DNA of 64,000 nucleotides from Hydnum rufescens UP504 (Eukaryota; Basidiomycota; Agaricomycetes; Cantharellales; Hydnaceae): positions 124,001-188,000 of the forward strand of contig MU128969.1 of NCBI GenBank assembly GCA_014904985.1. The letters run 5' to 3'. The notes beneath the pieces are model-generated. The model searched no databases. It saw nothing but the letters and a program-made list of their open reading frames with translations, and was not told where the DNA came from. Shown piece by piece: positions 21,887 to 33,245 of the stretch. The first letter of the stretch is position 1; each line of letters opens with the position of its first letter. A program made the position numbers and the translations under genes.

Positions 21887-22640
21887 CTAAACACCACACC
21901 AAAGCAGGCAACACAGTATACGGGTCAATATCTCCCAAAAGCATACTGCAACACACGCTGTGGTTCGAAGACAAATGGACATCGTAAGACAGGCCTCTGA
22001 TGATGTACGGGAGATGGCTGCCCCGGTCCATGAGTCCGCAGAGCGCGCCGAGTCTCGACTATCTCGTCGGTTCACAGAAGAGACCCCTCCATATCCGGCA
22101 TGGTCACGAAAACTGGTAGGCATGGGTGGCTGGGACAAAACAATCTCGAGTGTATTCCGAATGTGAGGGCGATGAGGGGCACCTCTGGGTCGGGAGCCAT
22201 TCTGACGAGATGGAGAAGGATTACCGGACGAAGAATGTATCGAAGAGCGCAAAGAGGCATATGAATTTCGTACGATGCGTGATGCAAACGGGAGGGCTAA
22301 GACTGGGAGACGGAGACTGTGACAAAGGAAGTGGGGCGACAAAGACGAGTAGGATAAGGCGAGGGTGATAATAGGGATAGGAGGACGAAGCTAAATATAC
22401 CAGGGGAATCCTTCAGGTCTGCAGTTCCTTCGGTCGCGAGTGACGTCGGAGTCTGCGTCCATTCATCTGCTACTAAGGGGAAGGCCGGATCGGATGGTGA
22501 AGGGACGAGGAACTTGAAGAAGCATGACTTGTAACAGGGGCCTAAAACCTCACCTCCTCAGGTTGAGAAGTGCAAGAGGTAGGAGCCGAAGGGGGAAAGC
22601 ATTTTTCTGAGGACAAAAGCGCACATCTCACCAAGTTACG
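21887..22640 (-). other. Conserved Ser-rich minus-strand segment of the array unit, copy 1
   Basis: Across the five copies the minus strand keeps a frame reading SGNPSPSRQNGSRPRG, RNTLEIVL and GYGGVSSVNRRDSR...SARSADSWTGAAISRTS, preceded (to the right) by a second Ser-rich stretch. I do not recognise the family. A gene with several introns is plausible, because the two best frames differ and GT/AG pairs lie between them. Read as coding, it would be the convergent neighbour of the TPR gene. Confidence 0.35.
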
Positions 22641-23300
22641 GGTTTTATACCATGTCGAAGCTCATCAACTCCGTACTCGATGTTGGCGAAAAACATGGGG
22701 AAGACCCCATTCGCGAAGTTGAGAAATAACACATTGGGGGATAGCGGCGCTTGAGTTGTCCGATATAATATAGGCGGGATATGAAGAATGTTACGGGAGA
22801 ACTAGATTAACGACCATCAGACGCATGGGTCGAGTGGGTGGCCAGGAAATACAGTAGGGTATATATAGTGATACCTGAAGGATTTTGAGCTCTGAGCATG
22901 AAATCAATGCAACGAGGAGAGTGGTCGTGTACCTGGTAATCTCCCTGGTCGATGGCAAAAAGCACGAGGAGTGGGATACGGTGTCTTCTCGTGTGCTTCA
23001 CAGTCGGTCTAATGCGCGAACTGACAAGCAGTCAGTCTTCCTCTAGTAACCAGAGTTCGCTGACTGGCCCCGTAAACCCTTCATCCTCATCCAATTACAC
23101 CACATATTCGCCGGACCGAGGTTCGACAGAATGCTCCGGGGTCTCCCAAAGTTGCCTATGGGAGTATTTGCGTCGACTACTGCACCACTTTCCGCGTTGC
23201 CAATCGTCCAGGAAATTCTTGAATGGATGCTACGAGCCCACAACAGAGGACTGAAGCGAAGGACTTTCTCGGTTGTATCGAGGGACGCAGGGATGGTTCG
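22641..23300. repeat. Array unit spacer to the next monooxygenase position, copy 1
   Basis: Conserved block with CAAGTTACGGGTTTTATACC, AAAACATGGGGAAGAC and TTCACAGTCGGTCTAATGCG. It recurs at about 36830, 44920, 54560 and 61540. Short minus-strand stretches such as QVHDHSPR and WRLPHAFANIEYG (clearest near 36880) look protein-like and may be upstream exons of the Ser-rich segment, but a joined model could not be made. Confidence 0.45.
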
Positions 23301-23382
23301 TAGTTACACAGTCACCAAAAGACAAAGATTGTTGAAAGTGTCAGGCCGAATGACTAATGACCGAGAGTAAGGCCTTCTGGGC

Positions 23383-23582
23383 TTGGGTACCATCGACATC
23401 ATCCACCTATGGAAGTCCTGGGATGTTTCCTGTTCCGTGGTAATTTCAAATGCTCATGACCGATTGCCTCTCATCGTATCGTTCAGAGTGCTGGCCTTGC
23501 CCATGCCAGTGGGTCCAGCTCCTCATTTCTCAGTAGTGGGTCACGGCCGAAGGGAATTCAAAAGGCCGTCGACATAATATAT
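23383..23582 (+). pseudogene. Inverted internal fragment of the FAD monooxygenase (unit with copy B)
   Basis: The fragment RVLALPMPVGPAPHFSVVGHG, which lies on the minus strand in the other copies, is here on the plus strand. It directly follows a correctly oriented C-terminal remnant (23290-23380). The fragment is split by the dispersed repeat (23583-23947) and resumes at 23948-24035. Confidence 0.65.
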
Positions 23583-23947
23583 AGGGCTAGCGAGTCAGTA
23601 TCCGTTTCTCGTCGGCCAAACCCTTTGTCTCTATTGGCATGGTTGTGTGAGAGATTGCGAAGCAATTGCTTCGCCGATCTTGGTGCGTGAGGGCAGCAGA
23701 TATGACTGTGCAGGTGGGTGGGATTATCTGCCGCTCTCACGACTAAGCCAGTCAACAAAGTGATGAAACAAAATGAAGGGTGGGGGGTTGGGAAAGAAAG
23801 GTGCCTAGTCTGCCCTCCCAGACAGGGCAAATGCCCAGCCAACGAGACGATGAGAACGGTGGCGGGAAGCAAACCGGCCTTTGCCGACTCAGCACTCCTT
23901 CATTCGCTAGCCCCTCCTCTGCGTCATTATGCCTTTGGACTAAGAGG
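23583..23947. mobile_element. Dispersed repeat, copy 3 (diverged), with AATATAT target duplication
   Basis: About 365 bp related to 16710-17041 (shared CACGACTA...CAACAAAG, GAGACGATGAGAACGG, CGGGAAGCAAA). AATATAT flanks it at 23576-23582 and 23948-23954, and the homologous site near 55500 lacks it. So this repeat is mobile. No TIRs or coding region were seen, leaving SINE-like or MITE-like as options. Confidence 0.6.
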
Positions 23948-24029
23948 AATATATCCATTTAGTGTGGAGTCTTCTCTTAAGCCCTGTCATGAAAAATCTG
24001 TCTTCAAGTTTCCGTCAAAATGAAATACT

Positions 24030-24358
24030 CCCGATTACGGGAACCGATCTTATGAAACGACCTGGGACGACGTATGCTAAGCGCTTGCGGGCATCTGGCA
24101 ATCATGGCTTATTAATCAATAGCGAAAACTTCATCCAGGGACTTGGCGATGGCTAAATCACATAACGTATCGAGTATAATGTGCGCTGTCTATCACTTCG
24201 ACTAGGTACTAGAAATGATTTAGAGTCAAAGGATTTGAATACATTCTCAAAGGGGTAGTTATAGGTGATGATTCATCCGACTTGCTCGCACCGCCCCGGT
24301 TTCCAGCGCTCGCCTCGCTTTCAAGTCCCCTCCCTATATCCCGAGTGCCCAACGCCCC
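24030..24358. promoter_or_regulatory. Conserved upstream region of TPR gene copy B
   Basis: The block GATTACGGGA...GAAACGACC...GCTTGCGG...CAATCA and ACTTG(T/G)CGATGGCTAAATCACATAAC recurs upstream of every copy (19420, 39610, 48540 and 55610). It ends 50-100 bp before the start codon. It is the best candidate for the shared promoter of the family; no single factor site can be named. Confidence 0.5.
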
Positions 24359-27300
24359 ATGCCATCCAGAAGACTCTTCTCGACGAGAACTCGCAGGGTC
24401 CAATCGCCTTCAACCCCATCCAATGATTCTTCTCCGAACCAACCATCCACTTCCCCACATCCGCAGCCTCCAACCATGCCTCAGCCATCATATCCAGATT
24501 ATCTCAATGAGAGCGCTGGTCCAGGATGGGATGCGACTCTCGTTCTGGCCTCAATAATCCGTGATATGCCTACTCCACTTTCTGGTCCACTCACTCAAGT
24601 TGTCGACTGTCGTGGCGGAGGTAATCGAGGCAGTTAAAACCATGCGCGACGGAAGAGATGGATGCCTACACCTCATAGTTCGGGTCACAAAGTTTCTTGA
24701 GAGCTTTGTGGGCGGGTTGAAGGGGAGCAACATCTCCGATAATACGGCAGTAGCTTCAAGTTTATTCATCTTGAGGCGGTATGCTTCCCAATTTCCTCAC
24801 ACAATCTCTACAGTGAAATATATCTGTTTCGGCTATAGGAACCTGGTAGCAATTCGTGCTGATGCAGAGCGATGGTCCAGTTTGAATCTTTTGAGTCGCT
24901 ACGTCCAGCGTGATCAAATTATGACTGCGATATCGAGGCACGGGAGAATCTCACAGATTGTTTCCACGCGTTCCAAGTGAGTGTCTATTCAACAGGTCTC
25001 CTCTCACTTCGCGAAAATGTGCTGATATCCTTGTAAAGATCGTTACATCGATAACAGCAGCCAAACCTGTGGGCAGAGTAGGGACGGTCGCGTCTCCGGG
25101 CCCATCAGTCCCAGCAAGGCCCCTATTAGCCTCTGAAAATGCACCGGTGAGTAATTTGGGCTATCAGCAATTCAATGATGTTAAATTCGGTTTTTAGACT
25201 TCGAGCTTGCCGGAAGGACTGCGCAACTTTTCCGAACATCGGGCGGGTCAGGCAGTGTTTGAGCAAATCGGCGTGGCTGTTCAAGGACGACCAGAGGAGA
25301 TCGGGTTACAGGCGACCTCGACACCACTGGGCAGAAGGTAACTGACATCCTTGGTTCAATATAGCAATAAGAGACTGATGAAGATGAAACAGGGATGCGG
25401 GGATGACTGGACTGCAAACTGGGCATGATCGCCAGGTTTCATATCTCACAAGCCAAATCTTGGAGCTTACGGCGGAAGTGCGCAGTGTCTTGCCACACAT
25501 TTCGGTCGGTACGGATGCCGAAGCGCAGGTTGTGAGATGGGAAACTCACCGACAGCCGACTGGGGACCCAACATGTCAACTTAGTGAAACAGCTAGAGCC
25601 AACATTGGAGCTCTTGACCGAACTGCATGATGTCGGGAGATCAGATTGGATTCGGCCATGCTGGCCGGAAAGATGAATGATCTGTCAAGGAATTTGCACG
25701 ATCTGGGTCTTTGGGGCGAGGCGTGTGAAGTACAGACTACGGCAGTGGTACTATACCGCACTGGAGAGGACAAACCACATCTTGCTAGCGGTCTTTTTGG
25801 CCTCTCCCTTTGTCTTTCGGGCTTGGGCCGTCATGAAGAGGCCCTCAGAGCAAGTGCGGAGGCATTGAGCATTCGTCGCTCACTAGTGGCAGATCAACCC
25901 GAAATATTCCACCCAGATCCTGCTCATTCTCTTAACAACCTCTCCGTTGGTCTTTCAGAAGCTAGCCGCGAAGAAGAGGCCCTCAAGGCAAATGAGGAGG
26001 CCTTGAGCATTCATCGCTTGCTAGCCGCAGATTGCCCCGAAGTATTCCGCCCAGATCTTGCTCGTTCTCTTCACAACCACTCCCATTGTCTTTCAAATTT
26101 TGGTCATGATGAAGAGGCCCTCAAGGTGAATGAGAGGCCCTGAGCATTCATCGCTTGCTAGCCGCAGATCGCCCTGAAGTATTCCGCCCAGATCTCGCTC
26201 TTTCTTTTAGCAATCACTCCCATTGTCTTTCGAGATTTGGCCGCGATGAAGAGGCCCTCAAGGCAAATGAGGAGGCCTTGCGCATTCGTCGCTTGCTAGC
26301 CACAGATCAACCTGAAGTATTCCGCCCAGATCTTGCTCATTCTCTTAGCAACCACTCCTGTCGTCTTTCAAAATTTGGCTGCAATGAAGAGGCCCTCAAG
26401 GCAAATGAAGAGGCCTTGAGCATTTATCGCTCACTAGCTGCAGATCGACCCGAAGTATTCCGCCCATATCTCGCTCATTCTCTTTACAACCACTCCGATT
26501 ATCTTTCGAAATTTGGCCGCGATGAAGAGGCCCTCAAGGCAAATGAGGAGGCCTTGAGCATTTTTCGCTTGCTGGCCGCAGATCGCCCCGAAGTATTCCG
26601 CCCAGATCTCGCTAATTCTCTTAACAACCACTCCGTTTGTCTTTCGGGATTTGGCCGCAATGAAGAGGCCCTCAAGGCAAATGAGGAGGCCTTGGGAATT
26701 CATCGCTTGCTAGCCGCAGATCGCCCCAAAGTATTCCGCCTAGATCTCGCTCGTTCTCTTCACAACCATTCCCATTGTCTTTTGAAATTTGGCCACAATG
26801 AAGAGGCCCTCAAGGCAAATGAGGAGGCCTTGAGCATTCGTCGCTTGCTAGCCGCAGATCGCCCAGAAGTATTCCGCCCAGGTCTCGCTCATTCTCTTGA
26901 CAGCCACTCCAATTGTCTTTCAAAATTTGGCCGTAATGAAGAGGCCCTCAAGGCAAACGAGGAGGCCTTGAGCATTTGTCGCTTGCTAGCTGCAGATCGC
27001 CCCGAAGTATTCCGCCCGGATCTCGCTCGTTCTCTTCACTGCCACTCCTATTGTCTTGCAACACTTGGCCGCAATGAAGAGGCCCTCAAGGCAAATGAGG
27101 AGCCTTGGGAATTCATCGCTTGCTAGCTGCAGATCGCCCCAAAGTATTCCGCCCAGGTCTCGCTCATTCTCTTGACAGCCACTCCAGTTGTCTTTCAAAA
27201 TTTGGCCGCAATGAAGAGCCCTCAAGGCAAATGAGGAGGCCTTGAGCATTTGTCACTTGCTAGCCACAGATCGCCCCGAAGTATTCCGCCCAGATCTCGC

Positions 27301-28102
27301 TCGTTCTCTTCACTTCCACGCCTGTTGTCTTACAACATTTGGCCGCAATGAAGAGGCCCTCAAGGCAAATGAGGAGGCCTTGAACATTCGTCGCTTGCTA
27401 GCCGCAGATCGCCCCAAAGTATTCCACCCAGATCTCGCTCATTCTCTTCACAACCACTCCTATTGTCTTTCAAAATTTGGCCAGAATGAAGAGGCCTTCA
27501 AGGCAAATGAGGAGGCCTTGAGCATTCGTCGCTTGCTAGCCGCAGATCGCCCAGAAGTATTCCGCCTAGATCTCGCTAATTCTCTTCACCGCCACTCCTA
27601 TTGTCTTACAACATTTGGCCGCAATGAAGAGGCCCTCAAAGCAAATGAGGAGGCCTTGAGCATTCATCGCTTGCTAGCTGCAGATCGCCCCGAAGTATTC
27701 CGCCCAGGTCTCGCTCGTTCTCTTCACAGCCACTCCAATCATCTTTCAAAATTTGGCCGCAATGAAGGGGCCCTTAAGGCAAATGAGGAGGCCTTGAGCA
27801 TTCGTCGCTTACTAGCCGCAGATTGCCCGGAAGTATTCCGCCCAGATCTTGCTCATTCTCTTAACAGCCACGCCATTCGTCTTTCAAAATTTGGCCGCAA
27901 TGAAGAAGCCCTCAAGGCAAATGAAGAGGCCTTGAGCATTTATCGCTCACTAGCTGCAGATCGACCCGAAGTATTCCGCCCATATCTCGCTGAGTCTCTT
28001 AACAACCACTCCATTTGTCTTTTGAAACTTGGCCGCCATAAAAAGGCCCTCAAGGCAAAGGAGGAGGCCTTGCGCATTCGTCACTCACTCTCACTGCCAT
28101 AA
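24359..28102 (+). pseudogene. MLKL/HeLo-like N-terminal domain + TPR gene, copy B (17 repeats, frameshifted)
   Basis: Same exon plan as copies C and E: exon 1 24359-24976, intron 1 24977-25038, exon 2 25039-25146, intron 2 25147-25197, exon 3 25198-25337, intron 3 25338-25392, exon 4 to 28102. The N-terminal domain is shifted near 24605 (one inserted base in the GTCGTAGCGG region) and near 24945 (one base lost). Exon 4 has a compensated +1/-1 pair near 25580-25635. Three -1 deletions in GAGGAGGCC or GAAGAGGCC stretches (about 26130, 27102 and 27218) break the TPR array. With about 17 units of 138 bp it has the longest array here. The last repeat runs directly into TCACTGCCATAA, so its end differs from the other copies. 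Non-functional as written. Confidence 0.87.
25827..28095 (+). repeat. 138 bp TPR-coding tandem repeat array, copy B
   Basis: About 17 units of 46 codons, each with GRNEEALKANEEALSIRRLL-type helices and D-R-P-E-V-F-R-P linkers. Units are largely identical at the DNA level, differing at a few codons. Confidence 0.9.
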
Positions 28103-28850
28103 TTTGTCACCGACTGGCTGCGCATTGGCCTGCTGCGAGGCCTGCCATCTTCCCAGCATCTGCGGTAACGTTAAATCGACGACACGCCTTCAGTTCGAAA
28201 GATACTCATTGTCCCTAGTTTCTGTGAGGGGGCTCGTTCGGCCGCGACACCGATGAGGTCGACCCTACTTGATAGTTCGGTTAAATATGGGGCCCCGAGT
28301 GTCCCTCCGCATACGCGCAGTAAAGATGTGTTAAGGCGCCCAAAATGGGGAGTGGGGGTGCCGCTTCCGGAGCCCAACGAAGCATCCTTACTCAAGACTC
28401 GACAACGCCTAGAGTGAGAATAGATAATGGGCAGGCAGTATCAGGAAATGTTCCTGATCCTGTTTGGGGCTGGCGGGTTCGAACGAAATCGATATCGTCC
28501 AAGCCAGCGCTCAAAGAGGTACGATTCAAGGGCTGGCGGTCAGGGTTTCCGATATATCTGAATTGTTTGTCGCTTCTCCCCCTTTATTGTCCAGGCGCCC
28601 GTGGGAATCGCGACTACGAAAAAAACGCCGAGCTGCTCAAAACCTCCTGCATCATGCTATTTCTCAAAGTCTCCGATGCATCAGAATGCAGGGGCCTGCG
28701 TTCTTCACTGGTTACATGCCCATGTGTTTTTGCCCAAAATCAGTTCAAAATCAGCGAGCCGTGATTACCGCCTACCTTGCTGTAAGGCCTCGCAGGGAGG
28801 GTCGCTCCTCACTCTTGCCTGGGGATTCAAAGACGAGAGATGAACAATGA
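28103..28850. repeat. Array unit 3' block after copy B, truncated
   Basis: The standard post-gene block up to GATGAACAATGACGG. The downstream Ser-rich segment and spacer found in other units are missing here. Confidence 0.65.
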
Positions 28851-29480
28851 CGGTCCTCCTTTGTCTGCTCTCTTGTCTTCGTTGTTCTTTTGCAGGGCTG
28901 GTTCCCCCCTTTGTTCTTCGTATTCGTTCTTGCCTTTCGCTCCGGTAATTAACGGTAAATCTTAGCCAACTGCACTGTAATATCGACCCTGACGCCTTTA
29001 TCCTCCCGGACCTCGCCGACGTATAACAGCGACATCTTCCCCCCACTCCCCACCTAATTTTTCTGCACGCCCGTTCCTCACTTCTGTCTCATCCCACAAT
29101 GTCCTCAAGTTCTTCGGGCATCCCATCAAGGGTAAGCCCTAATCCTTGGAAATCACGCACTTGAGAGAGAGCTCTGCTCCACGGATATCAGAATTCCTCA
29201 TATAGTCTCTCGCTTGATGGCCTCGCCTTTTCGGGTTCAATCCACACACGACGACATCCCGCTCACTCACTTCCTGCGCCAAGCCCGGCGAACCACCCTG
29301 GGCGCCGCTTGACTTCCCCCTGTGGAAGCTCCCGAAATCGGCATCATCTCTCGTAGTTCTTGAAGGCATCGGAAGCTCCTCGAGCTCCTAAGCATTTGAG
29401 TTGCGATGATCGATTTTGTTCGTCCTGTCTTCTTGGGTGAGAACAAGCTTTCGAAGTTATGTTGTCATTGTGGTGCATCG
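28851..29480. other. Unit-specific spacer with a gene-start-like segment
   Basis: This stretch is not found in the other units. A pyrimidine-rich leader (about 28990-29090) is followed by ATG at 29099 (MSSSSSGIPSR) and a GTAAGC donor-like site. Downstream frames on + are short and no product is recognised. It may be a captured gene start or a decayed gene. Confidence 0.3.
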
Positions 29481-29564
29481 AGGGATGGTAGACATGTATG
29501 CGTATAGTATTCTAGAAATTACGTGCTACAAAAAGACTAGACCAAGATTTTCGAAAGGGTATTT

Positions 29565-31462
29565 TTCTATGCCTTGAGCATCATATATAGGTGTCGAGCC
29601 GAATGAGAACGACCAAGGGTGAGGCCTTCCGGGCTTGGGTAGCATCGACATCAGATGCCCTCCGGGCGTGACCTTGAGTATCGACGAGCACCCGATTCAT
29701 ACCGAATCACTCTCCCCGATCCCGCATCCGGTGTATTCTCGGGAAGAACAAGGTGCGAATCGACGAGGCGATGACCATCTTTGTTGTACTTTCCGAGCGC
29801 ATGCAAGACGTCCTGCGTTGATGCAGGGCTAGGAGGTTCAGCGGGTGGACCTTCCGGGAGCTTGAATACCAACGCAGTATGGGAAAAAGGCCTCAAGCGA
29901 TCGAAGAGTGTCATTGTCGTTGGCCCGGCGCCATCCTCGGCGACAACGGGTCCGAGTACGAGATTGGGGGCATCCGGAGCGCGACGCCCCCTTGTATCAG
30001 TTTGTCGTCATTCCCACACGGCATGTAAACCTTGTTGACGTTCTTCCTATCAAAACGCCGGTCCAAGACAATTTTGCTGCATTCATAATTCACTCCCAGT
30101 TGCTCGAATACATGGTCATGCACGAAACCCGGATAGACACTCTGGGATGTGTCCTCGGAAGTCATGCCTCTGTCGGACATTGATTGGGTGCAGGTTGGTT
30201 GGTTGGTTGGAATTCTTGTTTGTATACCGCGTAGGCTCCCATAATGGGGTGTGTAGGTTGGTCACCAACTTGAGCATCTCCTTGATTGGAGGCATGCGCT
30301 CCGTTTCATATGTCGAGAGGAGCGAGCGAGGAGACAGATTTTTCATGACAAGGGAAGCTTCCAGACCTACATAGTATTTCGACGACATTTTGTATTTGTT
30401 CCGGAGCCCCATTACCCACCACTGAGGAGTGAGGAGCTGGACCCATGGGAAAGGCAGCACCCTGAACGATACGATGAGGCAATACTATGCCATCAATCAT
30501 GAGGATTCGAAATTATCGTGCAAAGGAAGACATACAACCTGGGGTCCATATGCGGCCCTAATACTTTCGTGAAGAGAAGAAAGCATTAAAAACAATCGAT
30601 CGACAGCGCATGTAAGAGCAGAAACCTCACCTCACGATCCAGGCGTTCCATATCTACATCAGCTACAAGGAAAGGTAGCTTCTCCCGCATTTCTCCCCAG
30701 AAGCTGATCCCGAGGTGTTTTCGAGTAACACAGTCCACCTCCAAGGTTTCATTCTGAGAAGAGCCACTGTGTTCGTGTTTTAGGAGATTTGTAGTCACCT
30801 TGTGAGCATCTTGTGTAAAGTCGACGAGTCCCGTCCCTAGTTCGACCGTAACGCCGAGCCGACTAAGGTGAGAACGTAACATGGCCTCTGCGGTGCATTG
30901 ACCGAGTATCCGGGGATGGGGCTGGGGCGACGAAGAGACAGTGAGGAAAAAGAACAGGCATATCATGCCATAAACAAACCGGTACGAACGTAGAGAACTG
31001 CTGGAGTCGCGGGTTCCTTTACACCAAAGTCCCACGTTCTAATCACAGTTTTTCCGTCTTACACTCTCATTGAAGGGGATTGACAGTATTATCGAATATG
31101 ACGGCGACCAGGCCGAGGATCTTGATTAGCTCGAGAATCCTAGGCTGCAGTGGAGCATTGGCTGGGGGGGTCAAAGATCAGGGAGCCAGGGAGGTCCATC
31201 GCGCTTACTTGGATTCCATTGCCGCGGACACCGATCTGATAATCCAGAGCCTTTTCTATGGGGCGGACGGGGATCCCATTCTTGCACAGAACAAGGGGAG
31301 CAACGAGACCACCTGGATCATCCGCATCAGTGACAAATTAGCGTAAATTTGGTATTGGGGGGGGATGTCCATGAGCCAGCTCCAATCTATATGGGAATCA
31401 GAATTACACATCAGGTGTTTTCCAGTCGGACGACCTACAATGAGTCCTTGGGGTGATGACAT
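29565..31462 (-). pseudogene. FAD-dependent monooxygenase copy 3 (best N-terminus)
   Basis: Start ATG at 31460-31462 (MSSPQGLIVG). Going left: LRSHLSRLGVTVELGTGLVDFTQDAHKVTTNLL (about 30800-30890), VTRKHLGISFWGEMREKLPFLVADVDMERLDREVRFLLLHALS (about 30600-30730), MGPAPHSSVVGNGAPEQIQ (about 30400-30460), RSLLSTYETERMPPIKEMLKL (about 30260-30340) and the thioredoxin-like C-terminus with TLFDRLRPFSHTALVFKLPEG and LHALGKYNKDGHRLV (about 29740-29915). Family order and motifs fit aromatic-ring flavin hydroxylases with a C-terminal Trx-like domain. The central part with the expected GDAAH motif is deleted, and frames shift. A (GGTT)n insertion (30193-30210) lies inside. Confidence 0.78.
30193..30210. 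repeat. (GGTT)n microsatellite
   Basis: Four to five GGTT units inside the degraded monooxygenase copy 3, next to a partly duplicated GTAGG segment. Confidence 0.7.
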
Positions 31463-31579
31463 GTGCGGATGAAGATGCTGAAGGACACGTACGCTACGAT
31501 ATTCCTCATATAGAAGAATAAGGCTGTGCGGTGCGTGCGTCGACGGGTTGGTGTCGGGCCGACACCCCTGCAACAATTA

Positions 31580-31830
31580 TGTGAAGGTCCTACAGTGCCG
31601 CAGGGTCTGACAAGACCACGTAAGCTTATCCCAGAGTTCAACTACATTTCAAGGGCCCTTGTACAACTGATTCACAAGATCGGCTATCGAATGCTGAGCT
31701 GGACGATCCACCGTGGATCCAGAAATGACATGTGGATATGCATGGCCGCGAGAGTGGACAAGAACTGGCCAAAGTATGCAAGGAACAGCGATATAGCCAG
31801 AGCTGCTTGCATCATTCTTGTATAAGAGTC
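31580..31830 (+). other. Conserved block 5' of the monooxygenase; protein-like frame LVQLIHKIG...ACIILV
   Basis: The + frame ALVQLIHKIGYRMLSWTI...RNDMWICMAARVDKNWPKYARNSDIARAACIILV ends in a stop. Related sequence is at 6680-6940, 19215-19420, 38290-38540 and 48030-48230, with many residues kept. It may be an exon of the older TPR gene that follows. The family is not recognised. Confidence 0.4.
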
Positions 31831-31849
31831 CTAGGTCCCCAACTGTTAT

Positions 31850-32460
31850 GTTTACATAAGAGGTGTTTTTGCTCTCGTACCTCACCCAGGAGGCTGGAAT
31901 GGGCGAAATCCTGGCCCGCTGAGCTACGCGAGTAGCAGAAGACTGAGCCCAAGAGCTCGAACGCGAGTTCTCGACCTCCATAGATCTTTCGAAATCTGGT
32001 CGCCATGAGGAAGCACTGAAGATGAATGGAAAACATTGACCACATCTTGGAAGCAGATCGACCCGAAGCATTATGTCTAGCTCGCGTTCACTCTTTTGTC
32101 AACCTTTCTCCTCATCTTTTAAAATTGGGCCACAGCGAGGAAGCGATCAAGACAAATGCAGAGGGTGTGAATATTTACTGTCCACTGATTGAGCGACCGG
32201 GAAGAAGAGCTCACAAGCACGGTAATTCTGGGAAATAACTGCGAGAGCGGGGAAGCCAGAGACGAACCAGATACTCTACACGGATTCGAGAGTAATGAGA
32301 GACGGAATCGTGTGCATGATACATCTAGGAGTCCTCCTTTATACCAGGCAATAAAGTCCGAGTCAAGTATTCCAGCGTCAAGCGTGCAAGACCAATCTAA
32401 CAGCGGTACGGGAATGCGAAGGCATCTACAGTACATCCCCATAAGTCACAAAAAGAGCGA
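31850..32460 (+). pseudogene. Older TPR-repeat remnant, copy 2
   Basis: The clearest copy of this remnant: HILEADRPEALCLARVHSFVNLSPHLLKLGHSEEAIKTNAEGVNIY (about 32036-32180) is a TPR of the same general class as the main genes but with a different consensus. It is followed by a charged tail NERRNRVHDTSRSPPL and SSVQDQSNSGTGMRRHL. The upstream helix is in another frame. Confidence 0.6.
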
Positions 32461-33065
32461 GTGAATACGAAATAGATTGACAGTGATCTGGGGGGGTGGT
32501 TCATCAATCGGTCAAAGACTGTAAAACACCGGTAAGAACGCCCACAATGGAGCGCCGAGACGATTGGGATCAATGCTCAACCTTCGGGAAACAGAAGTCG
32601 TTTGGCGCCATCTGAAGCAGTTGTGGGCGAGGAAAAAAAGCTCTGGAACTTTCCTTTAGGGCAGTCACAGAGGCATAGAATGACTGACCTTGCGCTGCTG
32701 TGGTAGCAACATAGTGGTAAGACCATTCTGGCCCACAATACTGGAATCAGGCAGCTCGAAAAACTAGACGGAACGTCCGATACGATGATTCGACGAATAC
32801 GGAAGGAATCCACACGGGTGCCTAATTATAAAGAGAAGAGCTTCCATCAAGGTGAAGTAAGTGACAAGCGCCAATCCCCAACTCTAAAGTCGGGTATCGC
32901 CTAGTCTCCCCAGGCAGACGTCACGCTCCGCGTGACGTCTGCTTCCAGACGCGGGGGTCTTACTGTTAGGTCCCCAATTCGGCGTTAAAGGCCTCCGCCG
33001 GAGTTATACTGTATATCCGAATTCACGTGACCCAGCCTTCTAACTAGCTCAGGACAAACTCCCTC

Positions 33066-33245
33066 ATGTCTCAATTGCCTAAGACGCCTATCATTCAGCG
33101 AGATCAGGAGTCGGTCTCTACGCCTCAAAATTACGCTCCAAGGAAGACTGATTCCGAGAAAATTGATGCCATATTTGATGCAATCAAGGCCAACAAGTCA
33201 ACATTTCCCGTATTTCTTGATAAAGCCTTGGCATTCATCCACTAG
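33066..33245 (+). pseudogene. Start of an unknown protein inside the TIR element (59 codons, then decay)
   Basis: ATG at 33066 gives MSQLPKTPIIQRDQES..., then DSEKIDAIFDAIKANK and FPVFLDKALAFIH before a TAG. The same frame continues with TIGEALILQQLIKGG, DEEFQKMA and further stops. The IDAIFDAIK...F pattern recalls N-termini of abundant uncharacterised basidiomycete proteins, but I cannot name a family. Confidence 0.45.

Noticed and set aside
26434..27249. Antisense open frames within TPR arrays (for example minus 26434-26703 and 26986-27249, and similar in copies C, D and E)
   Set aside because: They are shadows of the repeated coding strand: the same 46-codon period appears in all frames, and the sense frame has the TPR pattern.
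25827..28095. Regularly spaced direct repeats resembling a CRISPR or satellite array
   Set aside because: The period is 138 bp, in frame and protein-coding (TPR helices), with no short spacer/repeat pattern; the genome is fungal.
30193..30210. (GGTT)n as a telomere-like repeat
   Set aside because: Only four to five units, not TTAGGG, and inside a degraded gene copy; an ordinary microsatellite.
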